Shown in pieces: positions 7,266 through 13,802 of a stretch of DNA of 64,000 nucleotides (its first letter is position 1; each line of letters begins with the position of its first letter). Source of the stretch: Methanoculleus bourgensis MS2. GTDB lineage: Archaea > Halobacteriota > Methanomicrobia > Methanomicrobiales > Methanoculleaceae. The notes under the pieces are model-generated. The model saw only the letters and a list, made by a program, of their open reading frames with translations, did not search any database and had not been told where the DNA came from. The stretch covers positions 248,001-312,000 of the forward strand of contig NC_018227.2 of the NCBI RefSeq assembly GCF_000304355.2. Direction: 5' to 3'. A program made the position numbers and the translations under genes.

Positions 7266-9260
7266 ATGAGTGGTAAGCCGTTGCTGGTAACGTGCGGGCT
7301 CCCGTACACGAACGGTCCCTGCCATATCGGGCACCTGCGGACCTACGTGCCGGCTGACTTTTATGTGCGGTATATGCGCCGGTCCGGGGAGGAGGTCGTC
7401 TTTATATGCGGTTCCGACAATCACGGAACACCGATCGTGATCAGCGCCGAGCGGGAGGGCACGACCCCCCGGGAACTCTCTGAGCGCTATCACGAGCACT
7501 TCTATGAGACGTTCCGGCGTATGGACGTCGTCTTCGACCGGTTCGGCATGACCGACGATCCCATGAACCGTGAGACCACCCGCTCGATCGTGCAGCGGCT
7601 GATCGACAACGGCTACGTCTACGCGAAGACCATCAGCCAGAGTTACTGCCCCGCGTGCGAGCGGTTCCTCCCTGACCGCTACGTGGAGGGGATCTGCCCC
7701 TACTGCGGCGCCGTCGCCCGGGGCGACGAGTGCGACCAGGGGTGCGGGCAGCACCTCGAGCCCGGCCAGATCAAGGATGCGATCTGCAAAATCTGCGGCG
7801 GGAAGGCCGAGAGCCGGGAGCAGGAACACTACTTCTTCAGGCTCTCGGCGTTCCGGGACTTCCTCCTCGAGTACCTCCCCACCCTCCAGGGCACCGCAAC
7901 CGCCCGGAACTACGCCCTCGGGTGGGTGAAGGAACTCCTGCACGATTGGTGCATCACCCGGACGATGGACTGGGGTGTCGGGTTCCCGGGGAGCGACGAC
8001 CTCGTCGTCTACGTCTGGGTCGATGCGCCTATCGGCTACATATCGTTCACGAAGGAGTGGGCAGAGGATGCAGGGGCGGACTGGAAGGACTACTGGTGCG
8101 GTGATGAGACAGGGGTCACCCACTTCATCGGCGGGGACATCGTCTACCACCACTGTATCTTCTGGCCGGCGCTCCTCAAGGCGGCAGGTTATGGTCTCCC
8201 GCATGCCGTGGTCGCAAGCGGCATGGTCACGATCGAGGGGAAGAAATTCTCGAAGTCTCGGGGCTACGTCGTCTGGACAAACGACGATTACCTGGATGTG
8301 GGGCTCCCGGCAGACTACCTCCGCTATTACCTCCTCTCCTACACCAATCACACAAAGGAACTCGACTTCTCCTGGAAGGTCTATGCCGACCGGGTGAACA
8401 ACGAGATCGTCGGGACGCTCGGGAACTTCATCTACCGGACGATGTACTTTGCTGAGAAGGAGTTCTCAGGCGTGCCCGACCTCCCCGTGGGGCCGGCTAT
8501 CATCGAGGAGATTGAGCGGACGCTTGCCGCGGTGGATGCGGAGATACGAGACTACGACTTCAAGAACGCCGTCGACTCGATGATGGCGCTTGCGTCGTTC
8601 GGGAACGCCTATATTCAGAAGAACGCTCCCTGGAAACTGATCAAGGAAGATCGGGATGCGGCGGAGCAGGTCATCGCAGACTGCCTGCAGGTCGTGAAAG
8701 CGCTTGCCCTCATCTTCCAGCCCGTGATGCCCGCATCGATGCAGCGGGCCTGGACGATGCTCGGCTACGACGATGATATCGCTGACCACCCAATATCCGA
8801 GGCCACGGCACCGGTGGTGGCACGGGTGCTCGCAAAGCCTGCTCCGCTCTTTGCAAAGATCGAGAAGGACCAGGTCAAGGACCTTGAGGCGACCCTCAAC
8901 ATGCGGGTCGAGGAGGCGGAGAAGGCAGCCCGGAAAGGGCCGAAGACCGTCTCCATCGAGGAGTTCGCGAACCTCGATATCAGGATAGCAAAGGTCGTCT
9001 CGGCAGAGCCGATCAAGGGCTCAAAGAAACTCTACAAACTCATCGTCGACCTCGGGGGCGAGAAGCGCCAGGTAGTCAGCGGCATCGCACAATTCTACAC
9101 CCCTGATGAACTGGTGGGGAAGGACGTGGCGCTGATTGCAAACCTCGCCCCGGCGAAGATCTTCGGGGTCGAGAGCAGAGGGATGATCCTCGCCGCCGGC
9201 GATGAGGCTTCCCTCCTTGTCCCCGCTCGCCCGGTCGAGCCGGGAACGAAGGTCAGGTAA
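7266..9260 (+). CDS. metG: Methionyl-tRNA synthetase with C-terminal tRNA-binding domain
   Basis: A 664-residue class I synthetase that charges tRNA-Met. HIGH (residues 20-23) lies in NGPCHIGHLRTY. Zinc knuckles follow, CPAC...CPYC and CDQGC...CKIC, then KKFSKSRG (about 325-332). After the catalytic core and anticodon-binding helical domain comes an EMAPII/Trbp111-like OB domain (about 575-664; FANLDIRIAKVVSAEPI and ESRGMILAA), which binds tRNA non-specifically. Some archaea encode this domain separately; here it is fused. The 3' end overlaps the convergent next gene by 8 bases. Confidence 0.98.
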   Translation: MSGKPLLVTCGLPYTNGPCHIGHLRTYVPADFYVRYMRRSGEEVVFICGSDNHGTPIVISAEREGTTPRELSERYHEHFYETFRRMDVVFDRFGMTDDPMNRETTRSIVQRLIDNGYVYAKTISQSYCPACERFLPDRYVEGICPYCGAVARGDECDQGCGQHLEPGQIKDAICKICGGKAESREQEHYFFRLSAFRDFLLEYLPTLQGTATARNYALGWVKELLHDWCITRTMDWGVGFPGSDDLVVYVWVDAPIGYISFTKEWAEDAGADWKDYWCGDETGVTHFIGGDIVYHHCIFWPALLKAAGYGLPHAVVASGMVTIEGKKFSKSRGYVVWTNDDYLDVGLPADYLRYYLLSYTNHTKELDFSWKVYADRVNNEIVGTLGNFIYRTMYFAEKEFSGVPDLPVGPAIIEEIERTLAAVDAEIRDYDFKNAVDSMMALASFGNAYIQKNAPWKLIKEDRDAAEQVIADCLQVVKALALIFQPVMPASMQRAWTMLGYDDDIADHPISEATAPVVARVLAKPAPLFAKIEKDQVKDLEATLNMRVEEAEKAARKGPKTVSIEEFANLDIRIAKVVSAEPIKGSKKLYKLIVDLGGEKRQVVSGIAQFYTPDELVGKDVALIANLAPAKIFGVESRGMILAAGDEASLLVPARPVEPGTKVR

Positions 9261-9786
9261 TCTGGAGTACCTGATCGACCCTGTTTTTCATCGAGCCTGG
9301 ATCGTAGACGACGAGCCGCCACTGCCCGCCGGGGGAGAACGGGTGGACCCCGGGGTGGTAGGCGGCAGAAAAGACCATCTCCGGCTCGTCGGTGATCCAG
9401 TAGCCCGATGCCGTCGGCAGGTCGTCCACCGGGAGATGGAAGACGTATGCCGTCATTCCTTCGCTGAGCGTCGCGTTCCGGAGGATCGCGGTCTCCACTT
9501 CGTACAGGGCCCCTTTTGGATCGATGAGATAAATCCGGCAGGTCGTGAGGTTGATCGCGTCCTGTGTGCCGGATATGCGTATCACCGGAGCCTCGGCGGA
9601 CCCGCCGTCGCCATAACCGGCGACGACCTCCACCGGGAGGGCGGAGAGGGTCAGGGCCGGGCCTGCGTCCGGCGCCCCCTCCCCCGGGACCAGGAGGAGG
9701 ACTGCGGATCCGCCGATGATCAGCACTGTGGCTATCCCGATGGCGCAGACCGTCGCTGTCCCGGTGGATATGGGACCCCGTTTCAT
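9253..9786 (-). CDS. Membrane-anchored extracytoplasmic hypothetical protein
   Basis: A 177-residue protein with a short basic N-terminus and one hydrophobic segment (about residues 13-33, VCAIGIATVLIIGGSAVLLL). A small beta-rich outer domain with no recognised family follows. One N-glycosylation sequon is visible (NLT). The membrane segment implies an anchored outside location. A minus-strand TATA-like AAATATAAGC lies about 25-35 nt upstream of the ATG. Its start resembles that of the S16 protease at 62.8 kb (hydrophobic stretch ending in VPGE), but no homology is claimed. Confidence 0.65.
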   Translation of the reverse strand: MKRGPISTGTATVCAIGIATVLIIGGSAVLLLVPGEGAPDAGPALTLSALPVEVVAGYGDGGSAEAPVIRISGTQDAINLTTCRIYLIDPKGALYEVETAILRNATLSEGMTAYVFHLPVDDLPTASGYWITDEPEMVFSAAYHPGVHPFSPGGQWRLVVYDPGSMKNRVDQVLQIT

Positions 9787-9851
9787 GAGCAGCCTCTGGG
9801 GAGCTGCTTATATTTGAAACTATGGATCCTGCTGCGCAAGAAAAGATGATA

Positions 9852-9926
9852 CGGGCCTGGGGGGATTCGAACCCCCGACATCCGGGTTAGAAGCCCGGCG
9901 CTATGTCCTGGCTAAGCCACAGACCC
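9852..9926 (-). tRNA. tRNA-Arg (anticodon TCT)
   Basis: Reverse-strand cloverleaf. The acceptor GGGTCTG pairs with CAGGCCC (one G-U), and the discriminator G is at 9852. The anticodon arm CCGGG-CTTCTAA-CCCGG gives anticodon TCT (reads AGA/AGG). The T arm is GGGGG-TTCGAAT-CCCCC. No intron and no encoded CCA. A minus-strand TTAATAT about 36-44 nt upstream is a possible TATA element. Confidence 0.95.
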
Positions 9927-10644
9927 TCTGGAGTATTCCCATACATTTTGGGGTTTCGGGGATATTAACCCTTTGAGGTCGCGGGCATCAGGGCACTTGA
10001 AGATTGAGCTCTGTTCGATACCCCCACCAGTCCGTTCCGGAAGGCCGCAGTCCTGGACTACTCCCGGGTATCGCCATGAACTGCCCCTGCGAGGATCAGA
10101 GGGGCGCACGCATGGCGGGGGGGAGACCCCCATTGGCGCGAACTTACCACATGGGTGCACTTGCGTTCCCGGGTTGGCTGTCGGCGAGGTTCAAGCTCGG
10201 TTACCCCCATGTCGGTTCTGGTGAACGCGGAGTATCCCCCGGCTCACCCGGGCAGTGAACCGTGGTGCCCCTCTTCGCCACGGGGGGCGGGGGCAGTGTG
10301 TGGCGATACCCGGGGAAAACCCTGCCCGGGGCATGGCAACCTCCCGGAGCGAACAGGTCGGGTTCTCATCGCATGCCCCCTGACCGGGATCAAGACCGCT
10401 TTCAGAGGTGGAGGCGGGCTATTGACCGCAGACTAACCAGTAATACCCAAAATCGACCCTCATCTCCTGAATCGAGCGTCATTCTCATGAATCTCCATAC
10501 CAAACGTTAGCGTGTATGGGGGAGACCGCCTCCCCGATTCCCCTCCGGTGTGATAGCCACCACGGCCCACCGCTACGTCGGCGCTCCAGGGGAACAAGCC
10601 GAGGCCAGCACAGGGTTTCATCTGAGTCAAAAATCAGGAGCGTC
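9927..10644. repeat. Gene-free region with dispersed repeat (family R2, inverted relative to 34.3 kb)
   Basis: No gene was found in about 700 bases. The part 10122-10267 is closely similar to the reverse complement of 34215-34425. Shared blocks include AACTTACCACATGGGTGCAC, CCCCATGTCGGTTCTGGTGA and GCGGAGTATCCCCCGG, ending in ACCCGGGCAGTG followed by ACCGTGGTG. Open frames across it have biased, low-information composition and lack supporting signals. Further on (10530-10570) a partial CCACCACGGCCCACCG block of the same repeat vocabulary appears. Confidence 0.6.
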
Positions 10645-11034
10645 TCAGCCGGCCCGGTAACACGCCGACCTGATGACCTCGACTTTGGTTGGGTCTCCCC
10701 ACTTCCGCCCTTCCACGTCGCGGGCGATGGTCGTCCCCCGGAACTGGACCTTGATCCGGGCAGACATCCGTTCTCGCTCCTCGATGAAGAGCGGGTTGAC
10801 GACCTCGACCCGTTTCATACTGATGCTGAGCACAAGGAGATCGACCATGATCCCCGGGTCTCCGGGCGCGAGGTCTTCCTCGTTGACCGATGTCATGAAG
10901 ATGCACTCCCCCGGCGCGGCTTCGGTCAGCGTGATGATGTTGTGGGCGCTGCATAACTCCAGAGTCCGGGCCTTGCCGCCTTTCAGCTCTGCAATGACTG
11001 ATGGTGATATTCCGGTTAACGCTGCATACTTCAT
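10645..11034 (-). CDS. DUF473-like archaeal protein
   Basis: A 129-residue protein beginning MKYAALTGISPSVIAELKGG. The pattern (short N-terminal helix, then a beta-rich domain with GECIFMTS and GTTIARDVEGRKWG) resembles the methanogen-restricted DUF473 family, whose function is unknown. The start is either ATG 11034, with GGGTGA 5 nt upstream, or GTG 11043, which overlaps the stop of the preceding gene as GTGA. The ATG is preferred for its ribosome site. Tight coupling to the PAC2 gene just upstream suggests a shared role, perhaps in protein quality control; that is inference. Confidence 0.65.
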   Translation of the reverse strand: MKYAALTGISPSVIAELKGGKARTLELCSAHNIITLTEAAPGECIFMTSVNEEDLAPGDPGIMVDLLVLSISMKRVEVVNPLFIEERERMSARIKVQFRGTTIARDVEGRKWGDPTKVEVIRSACYRAG

Positions 11035-11039
11035 GGCTA

Positions 11040-11753
11040 TCACCCGTACATCGGAAGCTGCTCTCTCCGCGGCGCGGCCTCGGTCTTCTGCACCTGTTCA
11101 GCGATCTGGGACATCGCCGCCTCGATCTCCACCGCCTGTTCGAGCAACGGTTTGATGTCCAGTTCAAGGTTATAGATCTTGTTTAAGACCTCAATTGTGG
11201 CCGCGGAAGACCGTGGGTCGGGGGTGTTCACCGTCTCCCCGAGGAGCCCGAGCCCCGGGATACCCCGCGTCTTGCACTCCGTGAGGATGCTTGCCGCGAT
11301 GCCGGAGATGCTTCCCATCGGAAGGATGATCGTCTCTTCCTCGATACGGTGGAGGGTCCCGCTACTGGTCGCGACGCCGAAGACCCTCTTTTCCGGTTCG
11401 TTCGTGATGATACCCGCGATCGTGACGATCTCCTTGATGTTGAACTGGGTGAGCCAGTCCATGATGCCGTTTGCCACCTCGTAGCAGATCATCGGGTGGA
11501 TGGGGACATCGGATATGATTGCGGCGAGGTGATCCTTCTCGTAGAGGCGTACGGGGGCGTTGATCACTCCCCTGGTCATGAGAGCAACCGGTGGGAAGTA
11601 CTTGCTGGTGATCGCCCCTATCTGATCGAAGTCCATCTGGTCGACCAGGTACTGCAGGGCAATACTCCCGACAAGTCCGCTGCCGGGGAACCCTATCAGT
11701 ACCGTTTTTTCAGCGCCGGCGAGCGCTCTGGATATGACCTTTATATCGTCCAT
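11040..11753 (-). CDS. PAC2 family proteasome assembly chaperone-like protein
   Basis: A 237-residue PAC2 domain protein. Family features: KTVLIGFPGSGLVGSIALQY at the start, an alternating beta/alpha core with VTIAGIITNEPEK, and GLGLLGETVNTPDPRSSA. A helical, charged tail follows. Archaeal relatives (PbaA/PbaB) belong to the ATP-independent proteasome assembly chaperone family. Whether this one acts on the 20S core is not known from sequence. The ATG at 11753 follows GAGTGGTTGA, and a minus-strand TATA-like AATATTTTTAAGG lies about 45 nt upstream, shared with the divergent gene. Confidence 0.85.
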   Translation of the reverse strand: MDDIKVISRALAGAEKTVLIGFPGSGLVGSIALQYLVDQMDFDQIGAITSKYFPPVALMTRGVINAPVRLYEKDHLAAIISDVPIHPMICYEVANGIMDWLTQFNIKEIVTIAGIITNEPEKRVFGVATSSGTLHRIEEETIILPMGSISGIAASILTECKTRGIPGLGLLGETVNTPDPRSSAATIEVLNKIYNLELDIKPLLEQAVEIEAAMSQIAEQVQKTEAAPRREQLPMYG

Positions 11754-11812
11754 GGGTTCAACCACTCACTTTCGGATTAGTTTAACATAGTTGGATGTCC
11801 CTTAAAAATATT
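11754..11812. promoter_or_regulatory. Divergent promoter, PAC2 gene / DUF5611 gene
   Basis: Minus strand: TATA-like AATATTTTTAAGG at about 11796-11808 for the PAC2 gene. Plus strand: AGTTTAACATAG at about 11777-11788, some 26-36 nt before the ATG at 11813. This suggests a leaderless or near-leaderless message for that gene, as no ribosome site is seen. Confidence 0.4.
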
Positions 11813-12130
11813 ATGCAGGAATACCAGATCAAGCGTGGATACACGAAACAGTTCGCAGATTCCATGGTACAGGGTCTCCGTGACCAGTTCGAGACCGAGC
11901 CCGCGGTATCGGCGGACGGCCACTACACTATCAGCTACGGAGCGCTCCTGCGGCTCGAGGTCTGGTCCGGTGAAAGCGGTAAGACGCTGGTTGTCGATAC
12001 CGAGGCGGACAAGAACGCCGATGATGAGACGATCATCGACACCAACCGCCGGTTCCGGAACTACCTCCAGCAGGTGACCGGGTATACGGCCAAAGAGCGG
12101 GCGAAGAAAGCAAAGAAAATGGTCGACTGA
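11813..12130 (+). CDS. DUF5611-like small archaeal protein
   Basis: A 105-residue soluble protein, MQEYQIKRGYTKQF..., with a beta core (HYTISYGALLRLEVW) and a helical C-terminus ending in KERAKKAKK. It matches the general pattern of the small methanogen family DUF5611, of unknown function. An in-frame ATG at 11795 would add six residues, but promoter spacing favours 11813. It is divergent from the PAC2 gene and followed by U-rich sequence and then a long repeat block. Confidence 0.65.
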   Translation: MQEYQIKRGYTKQFADSMVQGLRDQFETEPAVSADGHYTISYGALLRLEVWSGESGKTLVVDTEADKNADDETIIDTNRRFRNYLQQVTGYTAKERAKKAKKMVD

Positions 12131-12460
12131 TCGTTCTTTTCGGCCCGGTATCTTTTCCTCTCGCGGGCCCCGGGAACCGAATTTCACTCTTTTTTGCTGC
12201 AGCGCGGCGTATGCCGGAGGGCTGGCGGTGAGGGAGAGAAAGCGGCCCCTGTTGTGGGGATAGGGATCTTTACGCTCCAGACGGTTCTGGTAGTTGTTGC
12301 TTGTTACTTGCACAGCAGGATTTGACGAATTCTTAAGTCCCCGGGTTCTGTCATTCGCAACCCCATCCGCGGCTTACCGCTGGATATACGCCTGGACACT
12401 GCCCCCCGGCACTCGGGGGCGGGGGAGGAGGCCGGATGGGGTGAGGGGTGCAAGAAGAGT
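12131..12460. repeat. Gene-free start of the repeat block
   Basis: T-tracts at about 12137-12141 and 12187-12193 could end the upstream transcript. From about 12368 the sequence reads GGATATACGCC, then GGACACTGCCCC and a G/C palindrome, GCGGGGGAGGAGG. The same string order recurs at 12890-12935 and, in part, at 45195-45240. No gene was seen. Confidence 0.45.
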
Positions 12461-12797
12461 CTACTGCACCATTTCACCTGAATTTTCCACGAAGACCTCC
12501 CCGGGTTGGTGACCGGGGCCCCCCCGCTCTGTTCCATCGTGCCCGGGTTCGGGTTGTGGGGGGAGGGGGCGAGCCCCCTCCCCTGCCCCCACCCCCAGGG
12601 CGATAGCCACCACGGTCCACTGCCCGGGGCGAGCCCGGGGAATAGGTCGCTTTCATGCGTACAGCTTCTCGCGCTCTCGCGCGAAGCCTTGACGCCCGTG
12701 TAGCTCCTCCCAACCGGAACCCTTCGCGTCTTCGCGTGAGAGACCGGCGATCACTCCAACGCACCCTCAAGCTAAGGTGAAATACTCCACTACTGCA
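12461..12797. mobile_element. Non-coding TIR element, copy A
   Basis: Left end CTACTGCACCATTTCACCTG (12461-12480) continues into AATTTTCCACGAAGACCTCC. The right end, reverse-complemented, reads AGTAGTGGAGTATTTCACCT, so the termini form an imperfect inverted repeat. The interior holds GGGGAGGGGGCGAGCCCCCT-type palindromes, CCACCACGGTCCACTGCCCG, then GGGGAATAGGTCGC, a GCGTACAGC block and the short motif TTCGCGTCTTCGCGTGAG. The order is the same as in copy E at 34.1 kb but without the internal insertion. There is no open frame of note, so it resembles a MITE or other non-autonomous element. Confidence 0.6.
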
Positions 12798-13029
12798 TCG
12801 ATTCCCAATTACCGGCACTCTCAACGGAGGAGAGTATCAACCTTTTTTACCACGGTCTGGGGGTCTGCATCCCGGAGGACGGTGTTCCACCGGATATACG
12901 CCCGGGCACTGCCCCCGCCCCCGGGGGCGGGGGAGGAGGCCGCAGGCCGGGCGGGGTGGGGGAACAGAAGGGAGCGCTCCGCGGGGGATGGGACGAAGGC
13001 CAGATATGATCTGCTAATTTGGAATCGGT
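12798..13029. repeat. Spacer repeat between elements A and C (includes family R4)
   Basis: This stretch repeats the GGATATACGCC / GCACTGCCCCCGCCCC / GGGGGAGGAGG string seen at 12.37 kb and 45.2 kb. It ends with GACGAAGGCCAGAT, TGATCTGCTAATT and GGAATCG, a block that recurs at 45262-45300 just before the xseB stop codon. No gene was recognised. Confidence 0.45.
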
Positions 13030-13324
13030 GTACTACTGGAGCATTTCAGTTAACATTTCCCATGAAAACCACCCCGATTTGGCGAGTGAGGGATCAGGGC
13101 TCTGTTTGCGCCCCCGGTCCGGCTTGTACGGGGAGGGAGCGATCCCCCTCCCCGGCCCCCACCCCCCAGGGCGATTCCCACCACGGTCCACCCACTGCCC
13201 GGGGAGCAGGGTGTTTCCCTGCGTACAGCCGCTCGCTCTGCCCCATGAACGTTCCACACCCTTCGCGATCTTCCGCGTGATCCATGCCAGAACCCGCAAA
13301 ATAAGATGCAACGCTCCACTAGTG
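13030..13324. mobile_element. Non-coding TIR element, copy C
   Basis: Left end GTACTACTGGAGCATTTCAG at about 13030-13049. Right end CGCAAAATAAGATGCAACGC then TCCACTAGTG to 13324. The ends are imperfect inverted repeats. The interior order matches copies A and E: CCTCCCCGGCCCCCACCCCC, CCCACCACGGTCCAC, GCGTACAGCCGCTCGCTCTG, then CCATGAACG. The right end shares its final palindrome CACTAGTG with the left end of copy D, so the two abut. Confidence 0.6.
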
Positions 13325-13500
13325 TATCATTTCATCTAATATTGTCCATGCAATACCATCTCACGCGAAGGGCGCGAAGCCGCGAAGTTCGGTTGCTGGG
13401 CGGCAGAGTCCCCTTCGCGTTCTTCGCGTCTTCGCGTGAGGTGGCGATCGCTCGCCCCGCATCAGGACCCGCAACATAAGGTGAAATGCTCCACTACTGG
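13316..13500. mobile_element. Short TIR element, copy D
   Basis: Left end CCACTAGTGTATCATTTCAT; right end GCAACATAAGGTGAAATGCT then CCACTACTGG. This 185-base unit lacks the G/C-rich middle found in A, C and E. It keeps the TTCGCGTCTTCGCGTGAG core and the terminal inverted repeats, as expected of an internally deleted non-autonomous copy. Confidence 0.55.
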
Positions 13501-13785
13501 TGCGGGGAGGGGAGCCCGGTCCCCACTCCCCGGGGTGATGAGCGACTGACCTGAGAGTAGGAGCTCAAGCATCGGAAGTGCGCAGGCCACCACGGTCCAC
13601 TACATGGGCTCCTCGATCGTTCCGATCGTTTTGGCTGGTGCACAGCAGGAGATTTCGCCCTTATTGAATACCAGAGACGCGGCCCATTCGCCCCCACACC
13701 CCTGGGGAAACCGCCGCTGTAAACCGGAGAGGACCTGCCCGGCCATACCGGGATATGTGAAAGAAAACCGTGAAGGATGTGCGTG
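13501..13785. repeat. Repeat fragments and gene-free sequence before leuS
   Basis: Contains another partial copy of the repeat vocabulary (GGGGAGGGGAGCCCGGTCCC; CCACCACGGTCCACTACATGGG at about 13587-13608). The rest shows no recognisable gene. The short open frames have no supporting signals. Confidence 0.4.
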
Positions 13786-13802
13786 AAAAAAGGTGGAGCG
13801 GG
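13786..13802 (-). terminator. U-tract after leuS
   Basis: On the minus strand a run of six T residues (complement of A at 13786-13791) follows the leuS stop within about 12 nt. A second T-rich stretch lies further on (about 13758-13766). Likely terminator of the peptidase-hisI-pinA-leuS transcript. Confidence 0.45.

Noticed and set aside
12131-13785. Many open frames of 60-170 codons in the repeat block
   Set aside because: They cover repeat sequence with G/C palindromes, have no conserved motif, and similar frames occur in each repeat copy. The block is read as non-coding.
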